DNA of 64,000 bases from Oscillospiraceae bacterium (GCA_020025275.1 JAHHSI010000009.1:31509-95508); one strand, 5' to 3'; counted from the stretch's first letter, positions 1-9,297 are shown. The notes: a model not told the origin generated them from the letters alone. Program-made: numbers and translations.

Positions 1-455
1 CACAGCGACATAGTCAGCAGTCCGGCGAAGGGACCGGGACCGGTCACACGGATGAACATCAAGCCATAGATAAAGGCCGGAATGGTGCGGATGGCGGCAA
101 TGACAAAGCGCCCCAGCAGCGCCAGCGGCTTGGGCATCAGGTTGGACGCCGAAAGAAAGGACAGGGGCACCGAGATCACCGCACCCACGATGGTTCCCAG
201 AAAGGCGATGCACAGCGTTTCCAACAGCAGATAGGGGACGCCGTTCTTGGCAAAAGTAAAGAGAAGCTCCGTCTTGGGATGGAAGATGCCGGAAATGATA
301 TTCCGTGCCACCTCCAGACCCTTTCCGGCGTTGTCGGTCATCACGACGGCGGAGCTGGACCAGGCCAGGATGCAGGCCACCACAAAGGCAATCAGCAGCT
401 GGACGATCCACGTTTTCGGGGCGCTCTCGTATGCTTTTTTAATTCGATTTTCCAT
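1..455 (-). CDS. phnE: Phosphonate ABC transporter permease PhnE (partial)
   Basis: Membrane permease of a phosphonate-type ABC importer. Reading from the ATG at 455 there is a short charged N-terminus, a membrane segment (about residues 17-37), then a stretch typical of PhnE (SVPLSFLSASN, RTIPAFIYGLMF). About 151 codons are present and the rest lies beyond the left edge; full PhnE is about 270 residues. A strong ribosome site (taaggaggcgc) sits before the start, 12 nt after the stop of the preceding phnE copy, so it is the last visible gene of the phn operon. Two different PhnE subunits in one operon suggest a heterodimeric channel. The family call is secure. Whether the substrate is a phosphonate, phosphite or a related anion cannot be told. 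Confidence 0.88.
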   Translation of the reverse strand, partial: MENRIKKAYESAPKTWIVQLLIAFVVACILAWSSSAVVMTDNAGKGLEVARNIISGIFHPKTELLFTFAKNGVPYLLLETLCIAFLGTIVGAVISVPLSFLSASNLMPKPLALLGRFVIAAIRTIPAFIYGLMFIRVTGPGPFAGLLTMSL

Positions 456-467
456 GATTGCGCCTCC

Positions 468-1289
468 TTAGGTCAAATGCTTGCGGATCGCATGGCTCAG
501 CCACTCGATGAGCACGACGGTCACAAAAAGAACAATAAGGATCATGCCCACACTGTCATATTCACGCCAGCCAATCTTCTCATTCATGATAAGGCCCAGA
601 CCGCCGGCACCCACATATCCCAGGATCGAGGCATAGCGGACATTGCCCTCCAGACAGAAGAGGGAGACCGAGATATAAGCCGGCAGCACCTGCGGGAAAA
701 TGGCCGTATTAAAGGCCTGCAGGCGGTTGGCGCCCAGTGCCTCCATGGCCTCAAACGGACCCATATCCACCGTCTCGATCATCTCAAAGAGCTGCTTGCC
801 GATATAGGCAAAGGTGAACACGGCAATAGCGCAGGTACCGGCCATGGTGCCAAGGCCGAAAATATAGGTGGCGATCAGCGCACACACCAGCGTAGGCAGC
901 GTGCGGACAAGGCTCAGAAACAGTCGATCCAACGCCACGATCACACGACTGGAGATAATGTTGCTGGCCGCCAGCATGGCAAAGGGGATGGCCAGCACAG
1001 AGCCGATGAAAGAGCCCAGCACCGACATTTTAATCGTATCCCACAGCGGCTGCCAGATCTTGGGCAGATAGTCCGTGTTGGGCGGGAACATAGCCTTCAA
1101 GATATCGAAAAAGCGGCTGCCGTTCCGTCCCAGAACGGCGAAATTAAAGCCGGTAACATGTACAGACACCGCCGTACAGATCAGCAGGATCAGGAGGATC
1201 AAGGGCAGGCGACTGCGCTTTTCCTCCACGACTTTTCCGTTGGGCAGTGTGTACTGGCGCGGCTTGAAGATTCGATCATAGACCTTCAT
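468..1289 (-). CDS. phnE: Phosphonate ABC transporter permease PhnE
   Basis: Full-length permease, 273 residues, close to the family norm. One N-terminal membrane helix follows a basic start (MKVYDRIFKPRQYTL). The body has about five more helices, with the PhnE signature SVLAIPFAMLAASN and a coupling segment containing EAMEALGANRLQAF that should contact PhnC. Its ATG overlaps the phnC stop (ATGA), so the two are translationally coupled. It differs clearly from the second PhnE copy that follows. It presumably forms the membrane channel with that copy and is energised by PhnC. Confidence 0.92.
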   Translation of the reverse strand: MKVYDRIFKPRQYTLPNGKVVEEKRSRLPLILLILLICTAVSVHVTGFNFAVLGRNGSRFFDILKAMFPPNTDYLPKIWQPLWDTIKMSVLGSFIGSVLAIPFAMLAASNIISSRVIVALDRLFLSLVRTLPTLVCALIATYIFGLGTMAGTCAIAVFTFAYIGKQLFEMIETVDMGPFEAMEALGANRLQAFNTAIFPQVLPAYISVSLFCLEGNVRYASILGYVGAGGLGLIMNEKIGWREYDSVGMILIVLFVTVVLIEWLSHAIRKHLT

Positions 1290-2041
1290 TCCGCTGCCTC
1301 CTGCACTGCATCTCCGTAGATGGAAGCCAGCACTTCCTCATTCACGTCCTTGGACGGGCCGTCATAGACGATCTCGCCGGCACGGATGCCGATGATGCGG
1401 TCGGCATAGGTGATGGCCAGCTCCACGTGGTGGATGTTCAGCAAAATGGAGATGCCCATCTCCCGATTGATACGGACAAAGTCCTCCATCACCTGCTTGG
1501 CCGTGACAGGGTCCAGTGCCGCCACCGGCTCATCGGCCAGAATGATCTGCGGGTCCTGCGCCAGCGTCCGCGCCAACGCCACACGCTGCTGCTGACCGCC
1601 GGAGAGCTGATCGGCCCGGATATAGGCCTTATCCAAAATTCCCACCTTGTCCAAGGACTCCAGTGCCTTGATCTTATCCGGCTTACGGAATGCCCCCAGC
1701 AGGACGCGCCAGAAGGGCATTTCCGGGACACACGCAGAAAGAACATTCCGAATGACGGTGGTGCGGGAGACCAGATTGAAGGACTGGAACACCATGCCGA
1801 TGCCACGGCGGAAACGGCGCAGCTCCTTGCCCTTCAGGCCGCTGACGCTGGTGCCGTTGACGGTCAGGGTCCCCTCCGTGATGTCATGCATCCGGTTGAC
1901 GGACCGCAGCAGCGTGGACTTACCCGCACCGGAGCGGCCGATGATGGCCACAAATTCACCGTCCTGAATGGTCAGATTCACATCTTTCAATCCCACCGTG
2001 CCGTTGGGATACACTTTAGATACATGGTCGAATTCGATCAT
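1286..2041 (-). CDS. phnC: Phosphonate ABC transporter ATP-binding protein PhnC
   Basis: Cytoplasmic ATPase of the importer, 251 residues. It has Walker A GRSGAGKST (about residues 35-43), Q-loop in GMVFQSFNLV, ABC signature LSGGQQQR (about 144), Walker B IILADEPVAALDP and an H-loop in LLNIHHVELA. The motif order and the sequence RFRRGIGMVFQ are typical of PhnC. The start at 2041 has GAGAGG about nine bases upstream. The gene lies between the binding protein (2125-3171) and the two permeases and overlaps the first permease by 4 nt. A hairpin lies just upstream and may set its level below that of PhnD. Confidence 0.94.
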   Translation of the reverse strand: MIEFDHVSKVYPNGTVGLKDVNLTIQDGEFVAIIGRSGAGKSTLLRSVNRMHDITEGTLTVNGTSVSGLKGKELRRFRRGIGMVFQSFNLVSRTTVIRNVLSACVPEMPFWRVLLGAFRKPDKIKALESLDKVGILDKAYIRADQLSGGQQQRVALARTLAQDPQIILADEPVAALDPVTAKQVMEDFVRINREMGISILLNIHHVELAITYADRIIGIRAGEIVYDGPSKDVNEEVLASIYGDAVQEAAE

Positions 2042-2065
2042 GACAATTGCCTCTCTTTCTAAAAA

Positions 2066-2111
2066 AGAGAGGAGGGCCCTCGGCGTTTGCCTGAGACGTC
2101 CTCCCCTCTCA
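2066..2111 (-). promoter_or_regulatory. Intercistronic hairpin between phnD and phnC
   Basis: GAGAGGAGG near 2067-2075 can pair with the complementary run near 2100-2110, enclosing about 25 nt. Position between a binding-protein gene and its ATPase/permease genes is typical of a partial terminator or mRNA-stabilising hairpin that lets the binding protein be made in excess. That role is inferred. Confidence 0.5.
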
Positions 2112-2124
2112 TGGTCTTATATGC

Positions 2125-3171
2125 TTACTTTGCTGCAGACAGCTCCTGAATCATCTTCTGTGCAGCGCGCTCACCGTCATAGTTGGCGGGCTCGGCCTTC
2201 TGATAGCCCTTGTGGCTGTAGATGGCGATGACCTCCTGACCCTCGGGGGTATTGCCGATGTTGATGAATGCCTCCTGCAGGGCGGCGATCATATCGGCAT
2301 CCATGATGGGGGACGTCTTGCTGACAGAAACCGTATCGTTATACACGGGCTTGGTCACACCGATAACGCCGGTCTCATCCCAGATGGAAGCCTCGCGATT
2401 GAACTCGCTGTTCCAGCGGTCCGCATAGTCACGGCGGGCATCTGCGTAGGTCATCAGCACGTCCACCTGACCGGAAGCCAGACGAGCAAAGGCACTGGCA
2501 TAGGAATCGGACTGCACAGCGTGTGCCAGATCCACGATGCCCTTATTGTAGTGATCCTGCAGCCACAGGGCGGGATAAATGTAGCCTGCGGGAGAAGAGG
2601 AACCCATGACGCTCCAGTTGGCGGAGTTCAGATCCTCCCACGTCAGCTCTTCGCCGGCGTTGACCTTCTTCAGCAGCTCCTGACCCTTGGGGGAAGGACC
2701 TGCGATCATCAGGGCACGGTAGGAAACCGCCTGGGCATCGGAGGGCTCGGTGGGCTTGCCATCGTTCCAATCCTTTGCTGCATCGAAGTCCTTGCTCAGG
2801 CCATCACGGGTAGCGGTCAGAATCACATCGCAGCCATCATCATACAGCACATAGGTGCCGCCGGGAATCAGGCCCACATCCGCCGTACCGGCGCTGAGGG
2901 CTTCGCCCACGGCCTCATATGTGGTACCAACATTGATGACCACCTCGCCGATGTCGTAGCCCTGCTTGAGCATCTCGTCCTTCAGCAGTGCCTTCAGCGG
3001 CTCGGTCACCGTGATGATCTCACTGGGCTCGCGGGACGGAACAAAGTACACATTGAGTTTGTCCACTTTCTTGACATCGCCGTCGCTGCCGCCCTGATCC
3101 TTGCCGCCGCAGCCGGCCAGCAGGCCCAGCGCCATCACCAAGGACAGAATGAGAGCAATCGTCTTTTTCAT
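2125..3171 (-). CDS. phnD: Phosphonate ABC transporter substrate-binding lipoprotein PhnD
   Basis: 348-residue extracellular binding protein. It has a lipoprotein signal with lipobox LLAGC (Cys about 21), then a Gly-rich linker and a PhnD-type fold. NVYFVPSREPSEI near residue 40, the segment EALSAGTADVGLIPGGTYV and the pair SGQVDVLMTYADARRDY are characteristic of this periplasmic-binding family. The start at 3171 is preceded by AGGAGG. It is the first transporter gene, 114 nt downstream of the RpiR-type regulator and followed by phnC-phnE-phnE. The ligand is expected to be a phosphonate or related oxyanion. No C-P lyase or phosphonatase gene is visible nearby, so ligand identity is open. Confidence 0.92.
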   Translation of the reverse strand: MKKTIALILSLVMALGLLAGCGGKDQGGSDGDVKKVDKLNVYFVPSREPSEIITVTEPLKALLKDEMLKQGYDIGEVVINVGTTYEAVGEALSAGTADVGLIPGGTYVLYDDGCDVILTATRDGLSKDFDAAKDWNDGKPTEPSDAQAVSYRALMIAGPSPKGQELLKKVNAGEELTWEDLNSANWSVMGSSSPAGYIYPALWLQDHYNKGIVDLAHAVQSDSYASAFARLASGQVDVLMTYADARRDYADRWNSEFNREASIWDETGVIGVTKPVYNDTVSVSKTSPIMDADMIAALQEAFINIGNTPEGQEVIAIYSHKGYQKAEPANYDGERAAQKMIQELSAAK

Positions 3172-3285
3172 AGTAATCCTCCTGTTTCTTCTCCTTTTGT
3201 TTTCGCAGTATCCCGAAAAAAGCGATATACTGCGCTGCTTTCAGTATAGCATATGGCCATTGAGAATTTTTTTCCGTTTTGGTTA

Positions 3286-4056
3286 CTATTTTTTTATTTC
3301 CGTTTCTTCCCAGTCACCGCCACGGAAATAATGGGCCATCAGCTCTTCAAACACCAAGATCACATGGCCAAAGAACGGGTTGGGCAGTCCACCGATCAGC
3401 GACTGCTTCTCCTCATCCACGATAAAGGTCAGATCCGAGAGCTGCGCCAGCGTCGAGTCGGGGCGCTTGGTAAAGCTGACGATCCGGTATCCGTTTTGCC
3501 GTGCAGTCTGCACGTCACTGATGAGGGGTGTGGTTTCACCGCTCTGGGAGATGGCGATCATCAGGGACGGTTCAATATTGGTCTGAAGCCCCTCCTGCCC
3601 CTGATGAAATACCATATAATCGTAAAAAAGAACCCGGTTAAAAACCATAAAACCGCACACAGCCATGCGCTGTGTAATATAATCGGCCACCAAGTCCGAA
3701 AAGCCCTTGCCATCGGCAAAGATCTTGCGCTCACGGAATTGGTACAAAAGGCGGCAGAATGTATCCGCCTGTGATGCGTCATAGTGATTGACCAGTGTTT
3801 CCAGCGTGCTGGTCCCGTTGGCACGGCTGCTGCTCTGCACTCGCTGCGAGAGATAATAATACAGCTCACTATAGCCGTCAAAGCCAAGCCGCTTGCACAT
3901 TTTAATAATAAAAGTGGAAGATACGTAGTTCTCGTTGGCGATCTGCTGAATCCCCACCCGGCCCTCACCACACTCAATGTGATCGATGATGCTGGTGACG
4001 ATCTGCCGCTCCTCATCCGAGAGCATATTGGTAAAGAGATAGTAATTCTGACCCAT
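3286..4056 (-). CDS. MurR/RpiR family transcriptional regulator
   Basis: 256-residue regulator. The N-terminal helix-turn-helix (about residues 20-75) includes GIQQIANENYVSSTFIIKMC. A C-terminal SIS sugar-phosphate-binding domain (about 105-240) includes IAISQSGETTPLISDV, the usual SIS loop. An upstream in-frame ATG exists, but the start at 4056 has an AAGGAG site at proper spacing and fits the family length. It heads the phn cluster in the same direction, so it is the likely local regulator of phosphonate uptake. RpiR proteins normally sense phosphorylated sugars or amino sugars, which is an unusual pairing with phn genes. It could also control the divergent nhaC. Confidence 0.87.
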   Translation of the reverse strand: MGQNYYLFTNMLSDEERQIVTSIIDHIECGEGRVGIQQIANENYVSSTFIIKMCKRLGFDGYSELYYYLSQRVQSSSRANGTSTLETLVNHYDASQADTFCRLLYQFRERKIFADGKGFSDLVADYITQRMAVCGFMVFNRVLFYDYMVFHQGQEGLQTNIEPSLMIAISQSGETTPLISDVQTARQNGYRIVSFTKRPDSTLAQLSDLTFIVDEEKQSLIGGLPNPFFGHVILVFEELMAHYFRGGDWEETEIKK

Positions 4057-4373
4057 GGAACAAACTCCTTGTGACTTCGTGTTCTCTGCTGTTTTTGTCA
4101 TATAATATAGTATGGCATGAAATCCTTGCAAAAGCAAGGTATGCCCCTCGTCTTTCTCCGAACAAGATTCCTCTTTTCTAATTTACAGAATTTTCCAGTT
4201 CTAATTCCCCGGTTTTCCCAAATAGTTCCGGCCAGTAAATGACATTTCGCCCTCTGTTTATGCAGTTTTACCTGCATTAGGCAAAAACTCCGGTTTCACT
4301 TACTTTCACCCCAGAATATCTCTGTCACATTTGAACAATTACTTTTTTTAACAGCGCGATAAAATAGAACTAT

Positions 4374-4403
4374 TTGACAGAGAACCCACTGTCAGTATAT
4401 AAT
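4374..4403 (+). promoter_or_regulatory. Promoter and leader of nhaC
   Basis: TTGACA at 4374-4379 and TATAAT at 4398-4403, 18 nt apart, give a near-consensus sigma-A promoter. A small inverted repeat (GACAG...CTGTC, 4376-4393) lies inside the spacer. A second, TTGATGGATTCCATCAA, lies in the roughly 75-nt leader around 4419-4435. Both could bind a regulator. The rest of the 4057-4479 gap is AT-rich and shows no gene. Confidence 0.75.
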
Positions 4404-4479
4404 GACTTTCGTTACTTTGATGGATTCCATCAAAATTCACCAGAATACAGCATAATTTCAACCAACAGGAGGAGTTTTT

Positions 4480-6039
4480 ATGGATTGGAATGCAGGATTC
4501 TTGTCTCTGGTACCCCCTATTCTCGCCATCGCGTGTGCGCTCATCACGAAAGAAGTCGTATTTTCGTTAATTCTGGGCGTTCTTTCCGGTACGATCATCT
4601 ATGCCCACTTGCAGGGCTTAGGGTTTCTGGCCGTCTTTGACAACACTGTATCGCTGATTGGCGATAAGATTGCTGATAACGTCTACATCATTCTCTTCTT
4701 GTGCCTGCTGGGCATTTTGGTCACTCTGGTGGCCAAGGCCGGCGGTTCCAAGGCGTACGGCGACTGGGCCGGGAAAAAGCTGAAGGGCAAGAGAAGTGCT
4801 TCTCTGGCCACCTCCGCTCTGGATCTGGTATTCTTTATCGATGACTACTTCAACTGCCTGACGGTGGGCACCGTCATGCGCCCCGTAACGGACAAGTTCA
4901 AGATTTCCCGGGAAAAGCTGGCCTACATGATTGACGCCACGGCGGCCCCCATATGCATCATCGCCCCTATTTCCACATGGGCTGCTTCCGTGATCTCCAA
5001 CCTGCCCGCCAACGCCGGCAACGGCATGAGCGTGTTCATCTCCGCCATTCCGCTGAACCTCTATGCAATTCTGACTCTGATCATGGTCATCAGCATGGGC
5101 GCGCGCCGGGATGCCGACTTTGGCCCTATGGCCAAAGCACAGGTGGCCGCCGAGCGCGGTATTATCAACGGCACGGACGGCTCAGAGGCAGAAGAGGAAA
5201 TGAAGAAGCACACCAAGGCCGACGCCAAGGGAAAAGTGGTGGACCTGGTGCTTCCGATCCTGGTTCTGGTGGTCTCCGCCGTGATCTCCATGCTCTATTT
5301 CGGCGGTCTCTTCTCCGGCGAAGCCCACAGCCTGTTTGAGGCCTTCGGCAATACCAATTCCGCCAAAGCGCTGTCCATGGGCGGTTTCTTCGCCCTGCTG
5401 TTCACCTTTATCTTCTATATCTCCCGCCGTGTCCTCACCTTTAAGGAGTTCTTCGGCTGCATTAACGAGGGTGTCGCATCCATGATCCCCGCCTGCGTCA
5501 TTCTGGCCATGGCGTGGGCCATCGGCGGTGTGTGCCGTGATCTTCTGAACACCGGCGGCTATGTCTCCTACATGGTCGAAACTCTGGGCATCCCCGTTCA
5601 GCTTCTGGCCCCCATCATCTTCGTCTTTGGCTGCGGTCTGTCCTTTGCCACCGGCACAGCCTGGGGTACCTTCAGTATTCTGATCCCCATCGTTACGGAT
5701 CTGTGTGTAAAATCCGCTCCCGAGCTGCTGATCACCTGCTTGGCCGCAACGCTGGCCGGTTCCGTGTTCGGCGATCACTGCTCCCCCATTTCCGATACGA
5801 CCATCCTGGCCTCTACCGGTGCCGCCTGCAACCATATTGAGCACGTCCGGACGCAGGTGCCTTATGCCTTAACGGTGGCCGCCTGCTGCTTCGTGGGCTA
5901 TTTCGTTGCCGGCTTTACCGGCGGAAATGTGATTGCAACGCTGGCAGTGGCCATCGGTCTGCTGGTCGTTGCCCTCTTCCTTCTGCCCAAGTTCTTCGGC
6001 ATGGAAAAAATCAGGAAGCAGGAAGCCGCCGGAAAATAA
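4480..6039 (+). CDS. nhaC: NhaC family Na+/H+ antiporter
   Basis: 519-residue polytopic membrane protein with about 11-13 predicted helices. Family hallmarks are FFIDDYFNCLTVGTVMRPVTD (about 121 on), the Asp-containing helix IDATAAPICIIAPISTWAA and the late GDHCSPISDTTILAS motif. It exchanges Na+ for protons (or couples Na+ to a small substrate in some relatives). A charged cytoplasmic loop at about 210-245 (EAEEEMKKHTKADAKGK) interrupts the helices. The start has AGGAGG upstream. It stands alone, with its own promoter and a strong terminator after the stop, divergent from the RpiR gene. The family call is firm; the exact exchanged ion or solute is not determinable. Confidence 0.92.
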   Translation: MDWNAGFLSLVPPILAIACALITKEVVFSLILGVLSGTIIYAHLQGLGFLAVFDNTVSLIGDKIADNVYIILFLCLLGILVTLVAKAGGSKAYGDWAGKKLKGKRSASLATSALDLVFFIDDYFNCLTVGTVMRPVTDKFKISREKLAYMIDATAAPICIIAPISTWAASVISNLPANAGNGMSVFISAIPLNLYAILTLIMVISMGARRDADFGPMAKAQVAAERGIINGTDGSEAEEEMKKHTKADAKGKVVDLVLPILVLVVSAVISMLYFGGLFSGEAHSLFEAFGNTNSAKALSMGGFFALLFTFIFYISRRVLTFKEFFGCINEGVASMIPACVILAMAWAIGGVCRDLLNTGGYVSYMVETLGIPVQLLAPIIFVFGCGLSFATGTAWGTFSILIPIVTDLCVKSAPELLITCLAATLAGSVFGDHCSPISDTTILASTGAACNHIEHVRTQVPYALTVAACCFVGYFVAGFTGGNVIATLAVAIGLLVVALFLLPKFFGMEKIRKQEAAGK

Positions 6040-6107
6040 CCGGAAGCAACTGCTGCATTTCCCAAGACACCGCTGCTGCAATCCGCAGCTCTGCCCGCAG
6101 GGGTCAT

Positions 6108-6148
6108 AACGCCCGATCCGTATCACTTGATACGGATCGGGCGTTTTC
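6108..6148 (+). terminator. Rho-independent terminator after nhaC
   Basis: Perfect 18-bp inverted repeat, 6108-6125 with 6128-6145, stem AACGCCCGATCCGTATCA, ending in a T-rich run. Confidence 0.88.
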
Positions 6149-6889
6149 GCTTTCTTCCTTCGTCCGTCCTTCGTTCGCCCGTTATCCCCCCGTCACCCAC
6201 CGCACAGGGAGAAATACAGGGATCAGCGTGCGCAGGAACCATTCATGCGCACGCCGCCGGCACGGTAATGCGAACAATCATTATCGAAACAAAGAGCGAA
6301 TACGGTGCCCCAGAGAAAACGAGAAAGCGGCCGCATAAGGGCAGAGGATGTACGGACACCATCCGTACTCACTTCGGGAGGGTTGGCCGCTGTCTCGGGA
6401 GACGAGCGCTTTCGGTGTCGAAAGCGGGGCCTGACCGCTGTGTGCCGGCCACATTCATACGGTCCGGGGATGGTCGGCGCAGGCAGCTTTGTCACCGCGA
6501 ACACGGCTTTTCGCTGCAGAAAATGGTAAATACTTCCATACTTATATTCCTTTTCAGCATTGAATTAATTTCATTTTATCATTTTAGGCATATTTGTTGT
6601 TTTGACGAAAGAGTCATTTTATAAAATAGATCCTGCCCGCCAATTCATCCTGTCTCCCCCCACCCAGCACCGTATATACCCGAATAATCCCGCTTTTCCC
6701 GCCACATTTACCGGAGAACTGTACAAGATTTACGAAGAAATATTGCACAAAGAATTTCCCTTTAGCAAAAAATAAATATTCCTTTTTCGCATGGTTATAT
6801 TGCAATTGTTTCGTTTTACTTCTTGATTCAGATGTAGTATCCTAAGGATGTAAAGAAAAGAATGATGAGTGAAAGAAAGGATGTGGCTT
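6149..6889. other. Intergenic region, no gene recognised
   Basis: About 740 nt. The first half is GC-rich and low in coding character in all frames. A hairpin, GCGTGCGCA (6226-6234) with its complement (6246-6254), is visible. From about 6530 the region becomes AT-rich and probably holds the promoter of the small gene at 6890. No recognisable protein or RNA family was seen. Confidence 0.5.
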
Positions 6890-7051
6890 ATGAAGAAGCT
6901 GTACGATATGTGGAAGAATATGGGTCGCAGTGATAATCCCGTGAACGTCCCCGAGAGCTATCCTCGTGTGCTGACGAACGCGGTTCGGAACTCCATGTGG
7001 GAGGGAAGTCCCTGGAAAGCATTCCAGATGGCGATCAACGCCAAGGACTGA
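6890..7051 (+). CDS. Small protein of unknown function, 53 residues
   Basis: A short ORF beginning MKKLYDMWKNMGRSDNP, with GAAAGAAAGG about nine bases before the ATG at 6890. A second ATG at 6881 in the same frame directly abuts that site and is less likely. The product has two Trp-containing amphipathic segments (LYDMWKNMG and NSMWEGSPWKAFQMA), no Cys, no signal peptide and no membrane helix. It stands alone after a long AT-rich leader. I do not recognise a family. The ribosome site and isolation make it a plausible real gene, but length alone does not prove it. Confidence 0.5.
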   Translation: MKKLYDMWKNMGRSDNPVNVPESYPRVLTNAVRNSMWEGSPWKAFQMAINAKD

Positions 7052-7142
7052 TGTGATAACTTTACTATCTACAATTGTTTACCTCATAAAAGGAAAAAAC
7101 TGCTCTTTCCTGCCGCTCCGTGTCTGCGGCACAATGCCGAAC

Positions 7143-7170
7143 TTGACTGTCCCGTACAAAGCGGTATAAT
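7143..7170 (+). promoter_or_regulatory. Promoter of the hotdog thioesterase gene
   Basis: TTGACT (7143-7148), 16-nt spacer, TATAAT (7165-7170), about 50 nt before the ATG at 7228. Confidence 0.75.
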
Positions 7171-7227
7171 CATAGTACCAGCATATACATTGCCCACATC
7201 ACCCACAACACAGTAGGAGGGAACCCT

Positions 7228-7665
7228 ATGGATAAGAAGCAATCTTGGCTCCAAATGGTGGAAGAGAAGTCCCGTCATTACCTGAACTTAGACGATGGCG
7301 GCTTTGACGAGCTTATGAAGGCACGTCTCGTGGCGTGCAGCTATGAAGAACAATGGGTCACCTATGCCTTCGAGACCCAGACATGGCAGATCAACGAAAA
7401 AGGCGGCATCCACGGCGGTGCGATTGCCGGTATGTTTGACACCGCCTTCGGTGTGGTTGCCAATTTCACCGCAGGTGAAAACGAAGCTACGACCACCGAC
7501 ATGACTATCTCCTTTTTGCGGGGCGTGGAATTTGGCATGACCGTCCACATGAAGGTCTATATCGTCAAAGCCGGCCGGAGTCTGATCCGCCTGCGGGCCG
7601 AGCTGACCGACGCCGCTACAGGCAAGCTGCTGGCCACCGGCAGCGGCAGCTGGATGCCTCTTTGA
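7228..7665 (+). CDS. PaaI-family hotdog-fold thioesterase
   Basis: 145 residues, a normal length for single-domain hotdog thioesterases, which hydrolyse acyl-CoA thioesters in the cytoplasm. The active-site region GGIHGGAIAGMFDTAFG (about residues 56-72) has the HGG-x6-D pattern of the PaaI group. TTTDMTISFLRGV and the C-terminal strand LLATGSGSWMPL complete the fold. An AGGAGG-like site precedes the ATG, and the gene has its own promoter and terminator. No pathway partners are nearby, so the acyl substrate is unknown. Confidence 0.85.
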   Translation: MDKKQSWLQMVEEKSRHYLNLDDGGFDELMKARLVACSYEEQWVTYAFETQTWQINEKGGIHGGAIAGMFDTAFGVVANFTAGENEATTTDMTISFLRGVEFGMTVHMKVYIVKAGRSLIRLRAELTDAATGKLLATGSGSWMPL

Positions 7666-7710
7666 CCGAAAAAGACTTCCGACTCCCCTTCCTTTCAGGA
7701 ACAGCACTTT

Positions 7711-7750
7711 AAAAAACGAGCAGAGAGGAAAACTCCCTGCTCGTTTTTTT
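7711..7750 (+). terminator. Rho-independent terminator after thioesterase gene
   Basis: AAAAAACGAGCAG pairs with CTGCTCGTTTTTTT across a short loop, ending in a run of seven T. It could work on both strands. Confidence 0.88.
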
Positions 7751-7916
7751 CTGCCGTACTCCGCTGCACTGGTCCTTCCTCTATGCATTTTTTTGACAAA
7801 AGAAAACTTTAGAGCAGAATGGCTGTTGGTCTGTCAGCAGGCCGCACGAAACAACAAAAGAGAGGAACACAGCGGCCGCCTCGATTACCATAGGGACAGG
7901 CCGCCGGAAATACCCT

Positions 7917-9250
7917 ATGACAGACACTTCCCATGCTTTCGGAACCGAAAAAATCGGCAAAATCCTGCTGCGCATCGCCCCGCCAGTGATGCTGGCGCAG
8001 ATGATCCAAGCCCTCTACAGCATTGTGGACAGCCTTTTTGTGGGGCGGTATGCCGGATCCTGCCTGACCGCACTGTCCATTGTCTCCCCTCTTCAGCTTT
8101 TGATGATCGCACTGGCGGTAGGGCTGGGCGTGGGCATCAACACCATCATATCCGCAAAACTGGGCGTCGGCAAGACGGAGACCGCCAACGCTTATGACGG
8201 TGTGGGCACGCCGCTAATTGCAGCCGTCTGGCTGCTCTTCGCCGGGATCTGCTGGGCGATCATGCCCGCCTACGCCGCTATGTCCTCCGATTCGGCCGTA
8301 GTGATCCGGGACGTGATCCTCTATGGCCGCATCGTCTGCGTGTGCAGTCCGGGACTCTTTTTCGAGAGCATCTGGGCCAAGACGCTTCAGGCAGAGGGGA
8401 ACATGAAGCTGCCCATGTGCGCCCAGATTCTGGGCGCCGTCACCAATATTCTTCTCGATCCGCTGCTGATCTTTGGCTGGGGCGGTATTCCGCCGCTGGG
8501 GATCACCGGCGCGGCCATGGCCACCGTCTGCGGTCAGGTGGTGGCCGCTGCCGTGGTCGCCCCCAAAGGGTTCCGAAAATCGCCTCCGCGGAATGTCTAC
8601 CGCCACCACATCGGACAGATTTCCGTCTGGGTCTGCCCAACATTCTGATGCAGTCCGTCTACACGTTTTATATTTTCGGTCTGAACATGATCCTCACCGC
8701 CTTTTCCGATCAGGCCGTGACGGCACTGGGGCTCTATTACAAATGGCAGACGTTCTTTTTCATCCCACTGGGGGCCATGCAGACCTGCATCGTTCCCATC
8801 ATCAGCTATAACTACGCCGCCCGAAACTTCCCCCGCTGCAAGCAGGTCCTCTCTGCCGCCGTAACCTTCGGATTCCTGTTCATGGCACTGGGCACGCTCT
8901 GCTTTTTGCTCATTCCCGCCCCCATGCTGCGCCTGTTTACCGAGAATCCTGCCGTCATCGACATCGGCACGGTGGGCTTTCGGATCATCGGCATCAGCTT
9001 CATCCCGCAGGTGACGGCGCTGATGTATCCCGTATTCTTTCAGGCCGTGGGGGCCGGTCTCAAGAGCTCTTCTCTCACATTGATTCGCACCATGGTCCTC
9101 TTTGTGCCGCTGGGCTTTCTCTTTTCCCGCCTTGGCTTGGCCCGGTTCTGGCTGACTTTCCCCGTCACCGAACTTCTGACGACGCTGGTAGGGATGTGGT
9201 TCTATCGCCAGTTTACCCGCCGGCCCTACCGTACCCCGGCCGCAGCCTAA
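7917..9250 (+). pseudogene. MATE family efflux transporter, frameshifted
   Basis: Two reading frames together make one multidrug/toxin extrusion (MATE) Na+- or H+-coupled exporter. The first (7917-8648) has the N-terminal half with PPVMLAQMIQALYSIVDSLF and five to six helices. The second continues from about 8620 with GLPNILMQSVYTFYIFGLN through the C-terminal half to 9250. In the run CAGATTTCCG (about 8616-8625) one extra base would join GQI to FRLGLPNILM, restoring the usual entry to the seventh helix. This therefore looks like a 1-base deletion (true mutation or sequencing error). No slippery heptamer argues for programmed shifting. The ribosome site before 7917 is weak. Confidence 0.8.
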
Positions 9251-9297
9251 TGCGGAGCGTCTCCCACACGGCGGTGTCTCCTTTTATCGATCCACGC

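Noticed and set aside
279..1319. Long plus-strand frame opposite the phnE/phnC genes
   Set aside because: It is antisense to genes with clear family motifs and itself has no family pattern or ribosome site. It arises from GC-rich codon usage. The same applies to long antisense frames opposite ABC-F (9196-10749), the OPT gene (51820-53037) and DUF917/DUF1177 (49838-51226).
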